A stretch of 64,000 bases of DNA from UJ101 sp965262705 (GTDB taxonomy: Bacteria; Bacteroidota; Bacteroidia; Flavobacteriales; UJ101). The position numbers and the translations under genes are program-made. Location of the stretch: NCBI GenBank assembly GCA_965262705.1, contig OZ253556.1, forward strand, positions 1,612,001 to 1,676,000. The letters are read 5' to 3'. Positions 1 to 8,978 of the stretch are shown piece after piece. Within the stretch, counting starts at the first letter, position 1. Each line of letters begins with the position of its first letter. The notes below the pieces were generated by a model, which was not told the origin of the DNA, searched no databases, and was given only the letters and a program-made list of their open reading frames with translations.

Positions 1-1372
1 CGATGCGATTTTCTATTTCCGTTAAAATGCGGGTTGCTATTTTCTTCTCATGCGGATTGAGTACTAAGTTCGTGAAAAAAGATTGTAATTTATCTATGGC
101 AAGATTAACCAATTCTTGAATTGATTTACCCCCTACTTTAACATAGGATGCCTCTTTTCTCAGCCTTGTCCCGCCGCATTCAGGGCAAAGCGTTCGCCCG
201 CGATAACGCGAGAGCATGACACGATTTTGTATTTTGTAGGCTTTTTCTTCTAATTTTTTAAAAAAAGCGTAAATACCCGCAAAGTATTTATTCCCTTTCC
301 AAAGCGCTTTTTTTTGTTCTTCAGATAGTGTATAATAAGGTGCATGAATAGGAAAATCAAAGAGTGCGGCAGTTTTAATCAACTCTTTTTTCCACTGCGA
401 AACTTTCTCTCCCCGCCAGCAAACTACGGCATCTTCATAAATGGACAATGATTTATCAGGCACCACTAAATCCTCGTCAATACCGATAATTGAGCCATAT
501 CCTTCACAAACTAGGCAGGCGCCATAAGGATTATTAAAGCTAAACAAATGAGGCGTCGGGTCATTAAATTCCATATTATCTCGCTCAAAGCGGTTGAAAA
601 ATTCACAGACCGTACCCTCTGTTAAATTTTCGATCATACACTTTCCATGTCCTTCATAAAAAGCCGTTTGTACAGCATCTGCCACCCGATGGTAAAATTC
701 GTTATCTTCTTTGGTAACCAATCGATCAATCACGAGAAAAAAGGGGGCTTTTTTCTTTGATAGATATTCTTCTGCCTCATTTATTTTTATTATCTCATCT
801 GCTACCTTAACTCTTGAAAAGCCTTGACGAACCAATATTTTCAAGGTAGTTTCTATCGTTCTTTCTTTCAGTATAATCGGGGATAATATTAATATTTTCT
901 GATCCTTTGGCAATTTTTTTACCTGATCTACTACATCCGTTACTTCATCTTTTTTGACCTCTTGCCCTGATATAGGCGAAATTGTTTTGCCTATACGCGC
1001 AAACAATAGTTTCATATAATCGTAAATTTCAGTGGTCGTACCTACTGTTGAGCGTGGATTAGTTGAATTTACTTTTTGTTCAATGGCAATAGCCGGTGCA
1101 AGCCCTTTTATATACTCTACTTTGGGCTTATCAAGTTTGCCAAGGAACTGACGGGCATACGAAGACAAACTTTCTACATAGCGGCGCTGCCCTTCGGCAT
1201 ACAACGTATCAAAGGCTAGGCTAGACTTGCCTGAACCTGAAAGCCCGGTGATGACTACCAACTGATTACGAGGGATGGCAATATCTACTTGCTTTAAATT
1301 GTACATGTTTGCACCTTTAATCAAGATAAACCGTTCTTCATCAAGAGATTTAAATGTTTTTTTCATACGCAT
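1..1372 (-). CDS. uvrA: UvrABC excinuclease subunit A, N-terminal 457 residues (runs off the window)
   Basis: UvrA is the ATP-dependent damage-recognition subunit of nucleotide excision repair and loads UvrB at lesions in the cytoplasm. The visible N-terminal part has a Walker A motif (GLSGSGKSSLAFDTLYAEGQ), the family stretch RRYVESLSSYARQF right after it, a first Cys pair ACLVCEGYG and a second zinc-site pair LCPECGGTRL. The family is usually about 940 residues, so roughly half lies beyond the left edge. I chose the start MRMKK because AGAGG precedes it by 7 bases; a second ATG two codons on (MKKTF) is the alternative. A TATGTTTG box lies about 20 bases upstream. No frame problem was seen in the visible part. 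Confidence 0.96.
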   Translation of the reverse strand, partial: MRMKKTFKSLDEERFILIKGANMYNLKQVDIAIPRNQLVVITGLSGSGKSSLAFDTLYAEGQRRYVESLSSYARQFLGKLDKPKVEYIKGLAPAIAIEQKVNSTNPRSTVGTTTEIYDYMKLLFARIGKTISPISGQEVKKDEVTDVVDQVKKLPKDQKILILSPIILKERTIETTLKILVRQGFSRVKVADEIIKINEAEEYLSKKKAPFFLVIDRLVTKEDNEFYHRVADAVQTAFYEGHGKCMIENLTEGTVCEFFNRFERDNMEFNDPTPHLFSFNNPYGACLVCEGYGSIIGIDEDLVVPDKSLSIYEDAVVCWRGEKVSQWKKELIKTAALFDFPIHAPYYTLSEEQKKALWKGNKYFAGIYAFFKKLEEKAYKIQNRVMLSRYRGRTLCPECGGTRLRKEASYVKVGGKSIQELVNLAIDKLQSFFTNLVLNPHEKKIATRILTEIENRI

Positions 1373-1390
1373 TTTTTTACCTCTGGTACA

Positions 1391-1398
1391 CAAACATA
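1391..1398 (-). promoter_or_regulatory. Bacteroidota -7 promoter box (TATGTTTG) for uvrA
   Basis: TATGTTTG on the minus strand matches the Bacteroidota sigma-A consensus TAnnTTTG and sits 18 bases before the chosen uvrA start. No TTG is seen at the -33 position, so the call rests on one box and its location. Confidence 0.45.
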
Positions 1399-1519
1399 AA
1401 GATAAACTTTAGTTGTGAAAAATAAGCGGGAATTTTATAGATATTTTTTAGTTATTATTTATTATTTTTTTAATGAAAAAAACGCCTTTGTTAAGTTAAA
1501 ATTAACATAAAATATAAAA

Positions 1520-2485
1520 ATGATGAAAAAGAATTTATTTTTTAGTCTAAGTGTAATTGGCCAATTGCTTTTTAGCCAAGTAGGAGTTAATACTGATCAA
1601 TGCATTGGATATACATTCTGAAGCAATAGGGGCTAATAAAAAAGGGGGTATTAATCCCAAGAATTGAATTAAAAAGCACGACGGATATTACTAATAGTCC
1701 TGCAAGAGGATTATTGGTGTATAATATCAGAACGCAAAACGACGTTCTAGCAGATAATTTTTATTATTTTGATGGAAATAAATGGAATCCTATTTTGTCT
1801 GAAAATGAAACGACAGATGTTCCTTTGCTGGCTATGGTAGCTAGATTAGAACATGATATCCCTATTAAAACAGCAAACACATTTATACCTCTTGATTTTG
1901 ATAAAGAAGTTGTTAAAAATAGTAATCTTATTAGTTACGATCAAGATACGGGACTTTTTACAGCTAATCAAGATGGAGTTTATGCAATTACTCTTCAATT
2001 AGGTGTAGTAAGGTATCCAACATATGAAATGAGACCGTTGCAGAACATATAAAAAAGTATGAAAAAGAAAGCCTCTCGCTTCAAACTGCTTCCTTCTCAA
2101 AAAATTAAAATTCTCCACACCCAAAAGGTTGCTCCGGTGTTTAATTTTTATCGGGCGTTGCATTTCGGCAAACTCAATACAAGCATTTTTTTGCTAAAGT
2201 ACTTTTTGCAACGGTCTCGAAATGTTAAGGGGCATAACAGATGAAAATAATCATTGAATCGAAAGATCTACTTTCTACCAGTATACGCTAGGCGGTGATT
2301 ACAGAGCAGAATATTCAAGATTATTTAAAATCTATTCTACCTATCTTACGTTTGAAAAAGGAGACAAATTCAAAGCTTGTTTTTTAGCGAATGGTCTTTC
2401 AGGTAGTACTGCGGCCATTCAAGGAATTCAAACAGGAGATACAGGTAGCGGGAATGTTACGAACATAAGCATAGTAAAATACTAA
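1520..2485 (+). pseudogene. Disrupted secreted/surface protein with a C1q-like C-terminal domain
   Basis: The first codons (MMKKNLFFSLSVIGQLLF then SQVGVN) give a signal peptide and the usual N-terminus of flavobacterial surface proteins. Four lesions follow: a frameshift near 1600, another near 1650 (in the G-rich run before VLIPRIELKS), a 188-bp repeat inserted at 2031, and a frameshift near 2265. Joining the frames gives a protein running from GLLVYNIRTQNDVLADNFYYF through DGVYAITLQLGVVRYPTYE to STFYQYTLGGDYRAEYSRLF, YSTYLTFEKGDKF and the end NISIVKY. That resembles the jelly-roll C1q/TNF-like tail common in this group. The gene cannot make the full product. The fold assignment is by pattern only. 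Confidence 0.7.
2031..2218 (+). mobile_element. Family A miniature inverted-repeat element (188 bp, TSD GAAAT)
   Basis: Terminal inverted repeats GAGACCGTTGC / GCAACGGTCTC bound the element, with GAAAT directly repeated on both sides. It interrupts the surface-protein pseudogene. Read rightward it opens with ATGAAAAAGAAAGC and has no stop before its right end, so it reads out into the flank (MKKKASRFKLLPSQKIK...). No transposase is encoded. This is the reference copy for family A. Confidence 0.88.
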
Positions 2486-3193
2486 AGTTTGAATATAAAT
2501 TAGTTACTAAGACCGTTGCGAGGTAATAAGGATGGTTGGATAATAAAAAAGCCATAGTTCGATAAGCTCAGTAACCATTATAAATTACTTGTAATGAACA
2601 AAACTTAAAAGACAGTAATGAATAACTGCCTGTCAAATTAAGTCTTGTTCATTACATTTTTATGTATAACGACAATATCTGACATATTTCCGGTAAGCTC
2701 CTCTTACTCCAACGCTGACACGCTTCGACTGTTTCACCCGAAGAAAAGGTGAGTAGAAGGAGTCGACAAATGCAGTGAGGCAGGAAACGACGAACCGAAA
2801 CTAAAGGAACGATAAGGCGCCTTTATTACTGTAATCGGTATTGTATTCGTTCCACCACCTTCATCACCAACGCTATCGTACTCATCTTATCTTTGTAGAG
2901 GTTGCGACGGCATAGGGGTTATAACTTGTTCATAATACATTGGATTATCCTCGGGGGTATTAATTTTCTAGCCCGTTGCAAAAAGCACTTTAGCAACGGG
3001 TTCCATGTTTTACAGAATACATAAATTGACTAAATAGCAAAGAAATTAAACGATTAAGCAGTGTTTTTTTATCATTCTTTTGAATTATATAGTTGCAATT
3101 ATATTTATTTACTATACAAAATAATATTTCCTTTTTGTTTTTTCTTTACTAAAAATTCATACTTTTACTCTTTATTTTTTAGTTATTAAAAGC
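2486..3193. other. 708-bp intergenic stretch without a recognisable gene
   Basis: Contents in order: a remnant of the right end of the resident IS (2509-2530, AAGACCGTTGCGAGGTAAT); one copy of the small dispersed repeat TTCGATAAGCTCAGTAACC (2558-2576); a moderately GC-rich stretch (about 2690-2900) with no convincing open frame on either strand; a perfect 8-bp hairpin CCCGTTGC/GCAACGGG (2972-3000) built from family A end sequence; and an AT-rich leader before gcvP containing TACTTTTA, a near match to the -7 promoter box. Confidence 0.6.
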
Positions 3194-6016
3194 ATGAAGT
3201 TAAATCATTTTCAACGAAGACATATCGGAACTTCTGAAGAAGACAAGAAAGATATACTTGCGCAACTCGGTTGCGGCTCGATGGAAGAGTTAATAAAGAA
3301 AACCCTTCCAAGTTCTATTCATTTAAAAAAAGAATTAACGCTTCCTTCAGCGCTTACAGAATATAAAATGCTGCAGCATTTAAAGAAATGTTCTAAAAAG
3401 AATCAACAAGCAAAAAATTATATAGGTTTAGGTTACCATCCGACCATTACACCATCGGTTATTCAACGAAACATACTCGAAAATCCGGGTTGGTACACCG
3501 CCTATACGCCCTATCAGGCAGAAATTGCACAAGGGAGGTTAGAAGCACTGGTGAATTACCAGACCGCCGTAGTTGAATTAACAGGAATGGAAATTGCCAA
3601 TGCATCCCTGCTTGATGAGGGAACAGCCGCTGCCGAAGCGATGACGATGCTCTATGGAAGCCGCACACGTAATCAGAAAAAAAATAATGCTCGTAAAGTA
3701 TTCGTTTCTGATGAAATCTTTCCTCAAACCTTAGCAGTATTACAGTCTAAAGCCAAGGCGTACGGGATAGAATTAATCGTAGGAAATGCAGAGGCATTTA
3801 GCGCGGATGAAGAGTATTTTGCTTTATTATTACAATATCCTGGGAAATACGGAAAAATAATAGATGATGAATCTATCGTCCATCAAGCTAAAAAATATGA
3901 AATCGCTACTATTGTTGCCGCAGATATTTTATCTTTAGCCTTACTCAAACCCCCCGGAGAATGGGGCGCTGAGGTAGTGGTTGGAACGACACAAAGATTA
4001 GGTGTCCCTTTAGGTTTTGGAGGGCCGCATGCTGCCTTTTTTGCTACTTTAGAAAAATATAAACGAATCCTTCCCGGGCGTATTATCGGAGTTTCAAAAG
4101 ATAGCTTAGGGAGTCGTGCTTATCGAATGGCATTGCAAACGAGAGAACAACATATTAAACGAGAGCGAGCGACTTCTAATATCTGCACTGCTCAAGTACT
4201 ACTAGCCGTCATGGCGGGGATGTATGTGGTTTATCATGGTGCAGAAGGTTTAATCTTTCTGGCAAAATCTATTCATCTCAAGGCAAAAAAAATAGCGGCA
4301 AGCGTAAAGGGAAATAATAACGAATATTATTTTGATACGCTGCACTTTAAAGGAATTAATGCCCGTAAGATTAGAGAAAAAGCCCTTGCTAAAAAAGTCA
4401 ATTTTTATTATATTAATGATAATGAATTAGCGTTATCTATTAATGAAACCACTTCTGATGACGATGTAAAAGAAATTATCGCCCTACTAAACGGTAGAAA
4501 AAACAAGATAAAAAAAGACTTACAAATTCCCAATCATTTAAAAAGAACTTCTCCTTTTTTACAACAAGAGGTTTTTAAGAAATACCGCTCAGAAACGGAG
4601 ATGATGCGCTATATTAAACGATTGGAAAGAAAAGATTTATCACTCAATCATTCGATGATCTCCTTAGGCTCTTGTACGATGAAGTTGAATGCAGCAACCG
4701 AAATGCTTCCACTCAGTTGGCCCGAGTGGAACAATATTCATCCTTTTCAACCACATGAGCAAACAAAGGGATATCTAAAAATTATTAACCAGTTAGAGAA
4801 TTATTTATCTAAAATTACCGGGCTGGCAGCTGTTTCTCTTCAACCCAATTCAGGAGCACAAGGCGAATATACCGGCTTGATGATAATTAGAAAATATCAT
4901 GAATCGAGGGGAGAAGGGCACCGAAATATAGTACTCATACCAGCTTCTGCGCACGGAACTAATCCTGCTTCAGCTACTGTATCAGGCATGAAAGTTATCG
5001 TCGTAAAAACACTCGAAGACGGAAATATAGATTTTGAGGACTTACAATTAAAAGCAGAAAAGAATAAAGAAAATTTGGCAGCACTTATGATTACGTATCC
5101 CTCTACGCATGGTGTTTTTGAAAGTCATATTTTAGATATTACCCGTTTCATTCATCAAAAGGGAGGGCAAGTGTATATGGATGGCGCAAACATGAATGCT
5201 CAAATCGGTTATACCAATCCCGGAGGATTTGGCGTAGATGTTTGTCATCTAAACTTGCATAAGACGTTTGCAATTCCTCATGGCGGCGGCGGACCGGGGG
5301 TAGGTCCCGTATGTGCTGCCCGCCATTTACAGCGTTTTTTGCCTGATCATCCGATTATAAAAACAGGAGGAGAATCGTCCATAGGGGCAGTTTCTTCCGC
5401 ACCTTATGGATCGGCGTTGGTGTTATTAATCTCCTACGCGTATATTAAAATGCTGGGCGCCGAAGGACTTAAAAATGCTACTGCCGGGGCGATACTAAAC
5501 GCTAATTATTTAAAAAATAAATTAGAAAAGGAATATGATATTTTATATGTTGGTGAGTCGGGAAATGTAGCCCATGAAATGATCGTTGATTTTAGAAAAT
5601 TCAAGGTTTTCGGAATTGAGATTGCGGATGTTGCCAAGCGGCTGATGGATTATGGTTTCCATGCACCAACGGTATCTTTTCCCGTTCCCGGTACGTTGAT
5701 GATTGAGCCGACAGAAAGTGAGAGCAAAGCAGAAATAGATCGTTTTGCAGCGGCGCTATTTTCTATAAAAAAGGAAATTGAGGAAATCGCTGAAGGAAAA
5801 TATTCTAAAGAAAATAATGTATTAAAAAATGCGCCGCACACGATGGAACAAATAATGAGCGACCACTGGGATTTTCCTTATTCGAGAAATAAGGCAGCTT
5901 TTCCGCTTGACTGGGTAAGAGAAAACAAATTTTGGGCAACAGTCAATCGTGTGGATGAAGCCTATGGAGACAGGAATTTAGTATGTACGTGTGCGCCTAT
6001 TGAAAATTATGCTTAA
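3194..6016 (+). CDS. gcvP: Glycine dehydrogenase (decarboxylating), glycine cleavage P-protein
   Basis: GcvP is the PLP enzyme that decarboxylates glycine and passes the aminomethyl group to lipoyl-GcvH. At 940 residues it matches the usual single-chain form. The N-terminal half begins FQRRHIGTSEEDKKDIL and includes YIGLGYHPTITPSVIQRNIL. The C-terminal half has SLGSCTMKLNAATEM, the SAHGTNPASA motif and the PLP-binding lysine in HLNLHKTFAIPHGGGGPG (Lys about 690). The gene stands alone: gcvT is about 31 kb away, lpd about 13 kb away, and gcvH is not in the window, so the system is scattered. The peptidase gene follows after 27 bp and may share its transcript. Confidence 0.98.
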   Translation: MKLNHFQRRHIGTSEEDKKDILAQLGCGSMEELIKKTLPSSIHLKKELTLPSALTEYKMLQHLKKCSKKNQQAKNYIGLGYHPTITPSVIQRNILENPGWYTAYTPYQAEIAQGRLEALVNYQTAVVELTGMEIANASLLDEGTAAAEAMTMLYGSRTRNQKKNNARKVFVSDEIFPQTLAVLQSKAKAYGIELIVGNAEAFSADEEYFALLLQYPGKYGKIIDDESIVHQAKKYEIATIVAADILSLALLKPPGEWGAEVVVGTTQRLGVPLGFGGPHAAFFATLEKYKRILPGRIIGVSKDSLGSRAYRMALQTREQHIKRERATSNICTAQVLLAVMAGMYVVYHGAEGLIFLAKSIHLKAKKIAASVKGNNNEYYFDTLHFKGINARKIREKALAKKVNFYYINDNELALSINETTSDDDVKEIIALLNGRKNKIKKDLQIPNHLKRTSPFLQQEVFKKYRSETEMMRYIKRLERKDLSLNHSMISLGSCTMKLNAATEMLPLSWPEWNNIHPFQPHEQTKGYLKIINQLENYLSKITGLAAVSLQPNSGAQGEYTGLMIIRKYHESRGEGHRNIVLIPASAHGTNPASATVSGMKVIVVKTLEDGNIDFEDLQLKAEKNKENLAALMITYPSTHGVFESHILDITRFIHQKGGQVYMDGANMNAQIGYTNPGGFGVDVCHLNLHKTFAIPHGGGGPGVGPVCAARHLQRFLPDHPIIKTGGESSIGAVSSAPYGSALVLLISYAYIKMLGAEGLKNATAGAILNANYLKNKLEKEYDILYVGESGNVAHEMIVDFRKFKVFGIEIADVAKRLMDYGFHAPTVSFPVPGTLMIEPTESESKAEIDRFAAALFSIKKEIEEIAEGKYSKENNVLKNAPHTMEQIMSDHWDFPYSRNKAAFPLDWVRENKFWATVNRVDEAYGDRNLVCTCAPIENYA

Positions 6017-6043
6017 ATTGTAGTTTATAAATTTTAAAAAATC

Positions 6044-7894
6044 ATGAAAAATATTTTTCTTATAACGATTTGGAGTTTAAACTTTGGGATGCTTTCAGCG
6101 CAACTAGGCAAATATTGGCAGCAGCATATTGATTATAAAATGGACATAGAAGTAAATACTAAAAACTTTACTTATACCGGAAATCAGGAAATAATCTATA
6201 AAAATAACTCGCCAGACACTTTGAGGAAAGTATATTTTCATTTATACTGGAATGCTTTTCAGCCCAATAGTATGATGGCACAACGTATTGATAATGTGTT
6301 GGAAAAGGGAGATAGCCGATTGAAAAAAAATATAGGCACGAAAGAAAAGCCGAAGAGGGTAAGTGAATTGGCACAGTTAAAACCTGAAGAATATGGTCGG
6401 CAAACGATTTTGTTCTTAAAGCAAAACGGGAAGCGTTTAAAATATAAAGTTGAAGGGACTATTTTAGAAGTTGATCTGGCAGAACCTATTTTACCTGATT
6501 CCGCTGCAAAATTTGAAATGAGATGGGATGCTAAAATCCCAAAAATAGTTAGAAGAGCGGGAAAAAATAATGATGAAGGAGTAGATTTATCTATGGCGCA
6601 ATGGTATCCTAAAATGGTGGAATATGATTACGATGGCTGGCATGCAGATGAATATATAGGGCGAGAATTCTTTGGCGTTTTTGGTAATTTTGATGTCAGC
6701 ATTACCATTGATCCTAATTATATAGTAGGCGCCGGCGGTGAGATTCAGAACCCAGAAGAGGTAAACGGCTATGGCGGACATCCCAATCAAAAACAAACGT
6801 ATCACTTTATCGCCAAAGATATTCACGACTTTGCATGGGTCGCTGATCCTGATTTTGTGGTTGAGGTTCAATATCCCAAAGAAGGGCCTAAAACGTATTA
6901 TGTGTATCAAAAAAAAATAAACGGCGCTTATTGGGGAGAGGTAAAAACGTATATGGAAAAGTATTGGATTTTTATGAATCACTACTTTGGGAAATATCAA
7001 TACCCTACGTATTCCATTTTACAGGGAGGTGATGGAGGAATGGAATATGGGGCTTGTACTTTAGTAAGAGGAAAACATAAAAACGTAGAAAACTTTGCTA
7101 ATCTTTTATTTCATGAAGTAGGGCACTCATGGTTTCAGCAAATGCTGGGCACAGACGAAAATACCTCTGCCTGGATGGATGAAGGAATGACTTCTTATGT
7201 TGAAGACCTAACGCTTCATACGATTTTTAATAAGGCGGGAAATCCTTTTGACACAGTTTATGCCAATTATCGTTTTTTGCAGCGTTCAGGAAAAGAGACC
7301 CAGCCCGTTACTACGCTTTCAGATCATTTTAACACTGGTATAGGATATTCGCTCGCGGCTTATATAAAGTCAGAAGTATTTATCGCCCAGCTGGGATATA
7401 TCATTGGAAAAGAAAATTTACGCACGGTATTTCGACAATATTTTAATCATTGGAAATTAAAACATCCGAATATGCGTGATTTTAAGCATATCGCTCAAAA
7501 AGTCTCAGGAATGAATTTACGGTGGTATTTTAATCAGTTTTTGGGAACGACAGTAGCGATTGATTATAAGATAAAAGAGGTAAAAGCTGTTGGAGAGCAT
7601 ACACAAATTACGTTGGAAAATATAGGAGATATAGCCATGCCAATTGATTTTTATGTTCTGCCTAAGGCAGGGGAAGCCTCAATATATTATATTCCTTTAA
7701 AACTTTTAAGAGAAGAAAAAGCGAATGATTTTCCTAATCTATCAAGAACCACGCTGCCCGATTGGGGATGGACGCAAAAAACCTATACGTTTATCATCAA
7801 TCAACCCTTATCTGAACTCAAAATATTGATGATTGATGCTTCCGGTCGCCTTGCCGATATTAATTTGGATAACAATGTTTACCAGGTAAAATAA
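6044..7894 (+). CDS. Secreted M1-family zinc aminopeptidase-like protein
   Basis: An N-terminal signal peptide (MKNIFLITIWSLNFGMLSA-Q) predicts export to the periplasm or cell surface. The gluzincin motif HEVGHSW (His357, Glu358, His361) is followed 18 residues later by the third zinc ligand (Glu380, in AWMDEG). The M1 substrate motif GxMEN appears as GGMEY (residues about 331-335). The 616-residue length fits the bacteroidotal M1 subfamily. The reaction would be removal of N-terminal residues from peptides; specificity cannot be read. Six bases separate its stop from coaX, so the two are very probably cotranscribed. Confidence 0.92.
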   Translation: MKNIFLITIWSLNFGMLSAQLGKYWQQHIDYKMDIEVNTKNFTYTGNQEIIYKNNSPDTLRKVYFHLYWNAFQPNSMMAQRIDNVLEKGDSRLKKNIGTKEKPKRVSELAQLKPEEYGRQTILFLKQNGKRLKYKVEGTILEVDLAEPILPDSAAKFEMRWDAKIPKIVRRAGKNNDEGVDLSMAQWYPKMVEYDYDGWHADEYIGREFFGVFGNFDVSITIDPNYIVGAGGEIQNPEEVNGYGGHPNQKQTYHFIAKDIHDFAWVADPDFVVEVQYPKEGPKTYYVYQKKINGAYWGEVKTYMEKYWIFMNHYFGKYQYPTYSILQGGDGGMEYGACTLVRGKHKNVENFANLLFHEVGHSWFQQMLGTDENTSAWMDEGMTSYVEDLTLHTIFNKAGNPFDTVYANYRFLQRSGKETQPVTTLSDHFNTGIGYSLAAYIKSEVFIAQLGYIIGKENLRTVFRQYFNHWKLKHPNMRDFKHIAQKVSGMNLRWYFNQFLGTTVAIDYKIKEVKAVGEHTQITLENIGDIAMPIDFYVLPKAGEASIYYIPLKLLREEKANDFPNLSRTTLPDWGWTQKTYTFIINQPLSELKILMIDASGRLADINLDNNVYQVK

Positions 7895-7900
7895 GAAAGA

Positions 7901-8665
7901 ATGTTGCTCGTAGTCAATATAGGGAATTCAAATATAAGATTTGGCATTTTTCAAGCAGACGAATGTAAATATTCCTGGACGTTTAACAGCAAAATAAATC
8001 GTACAGAGGATGAGTATTTTACCTTATTTAAAGCCGGCTATTTGCAGCATTCGATGGATGAAAAAAAAATTAAAAAACTCGTAGTAGGTTCGGTTGTCCC
8101 TAAGCATACTCGCGCCATTTGCAACGCATTGGAAAGAATACATACTTTCCCGCCCTTTTTGGTAACCCGCCGAACGCCCTCTTGTGTAAAACATCATTCT
8201 CCTGAACTCGGAACGGACTTATATGCTAATGCCGTAGGAGCTTACGAACGTTTAAAGAAAAAGTGTATCGTAATAGATTTTGGCACGGCACTTACACTCA
8301 TCGCTGTCGGAAATACAGGTAAAATATTAGGCGTAATTATTGCCCCCGGAATAAATACGGCGCTGGAATCCTTAGTAAACAAGACAGCTCAACTTTTTGA
8401 TGTAGAACTAACAGTTCCAAAAAACGTATTGGGGAATGACACAGTCTCCTGTATGCAGTCAGGAATGATCTACGGTTATTTGTCTATGATAGAAGGGCTT
8501 ATAGTTAGAATTAAAAAAGAAATAGGAGAAGAAACGCGTGTAATTTCTACCGGGGGGTTATGTCATCTTTTTGATAACCTAACCGATAAGATTGACTATA
8601 CCGATAAACTGCATACGATTAAAGGATTAAGATTAATTTACGAGCAGTCAAAAGTGAGGATTTGA
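7901..8665 (+). CDS. coaX: Type III pantothenate kinase
   Basis: CoaX phosphorylates pantothenate, the first step of coenzyme A synthesis, and is not inhibited by CoA in characterised members. The 254-residue protein has the ASKHA phosphate loop at the N-terminus (VVNIGNSNIRFGIF), the pantothenate-site motif LGTDLYANAVGAYE, the second phosphate motif IDFGTALTLIAV, the IIAPGINTALESL loop and the adenosine motif STGGLCHLF. The usual first Asp (DIGNT) is Asn here; from memory this occurs in other Bacteroidota. It is the last gene of a likely run with the upstream peptidase. Confidence 0.95.
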   Translation: MLLVVNIGNSNIRFGIFQADECKYSWTFNSKINRTEDEYFTLFKAGYLQHSMDEKKIKKLVVGSVVPKHTRAICNALERIHTFPPFLVTRRTPSCVKHHSPELGTDLYANAVGAYERLKKKCIVIDFGTALTLIAVGNTGKILGVIIAPGINTALESLVNKTAQLFDVELTVPKNVLGNDTVSCMQSGMIYGYLSMIEGLIVRIKKEIGEETRVISTGGLCHLFDNLTDKIDYTDKLHTIKGLRLIYEQSKVRI

Positions 8666-8978
8666 TTATAGCATAACCATGTAATGAATAATTAATAACA
8701 TGATTACCTATTATATTAGTACGACATATAGAGAATTTATCATTATTGGCATAACTCTTGAGTTTATAATACGATGAGATCATTTTAAAAAACACTTTAG
8801 TGATGCAATGTAATGCTCAAGGAATTACGAGTAAAGCGTAAACTAAAGGTCTCATAATATTAAATTTTCATAAGGCATTTCCTGTGTTTATTAAGGGCTT
8901 ATGCGTGTGATATGAATTAAAATAAAGTAATATAAGCCAAAACGGCGTAATTACTACCATTAATAAAAATAAAAATAT
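8666..8978. other. Intergenic leader of lon containing a decayed hybrid repeat
   Basis: No gene is seen. Positions 8776-8853 hold a worn element that starts like family A (GAGATCATTTTAAAAAACAC, compare GAGACCGTTGCAAAAAGCAC) and ends like the short hairpin family (CTAAAGGTCTC). The rest is AT-rich. No convincing heat-shock or sigma-A promoter was found for lon. Confidence 0.5.

Noticed and set aside
2059..2244. 61-residue MKKKASRFKLLPSQK protein as an independent gene
   Set aside because: It is the open frame of the family A element; length and sequence vary between copies, and several have stops, so an encoded protein is unlikely although fusion effects are possible.
8666..8978. tRNA or riboswitch in the lon leader
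   Set aside because: No cloverleaf, T-loop sequence or known aptamer pattern was found; the only structure is a worn repeat.
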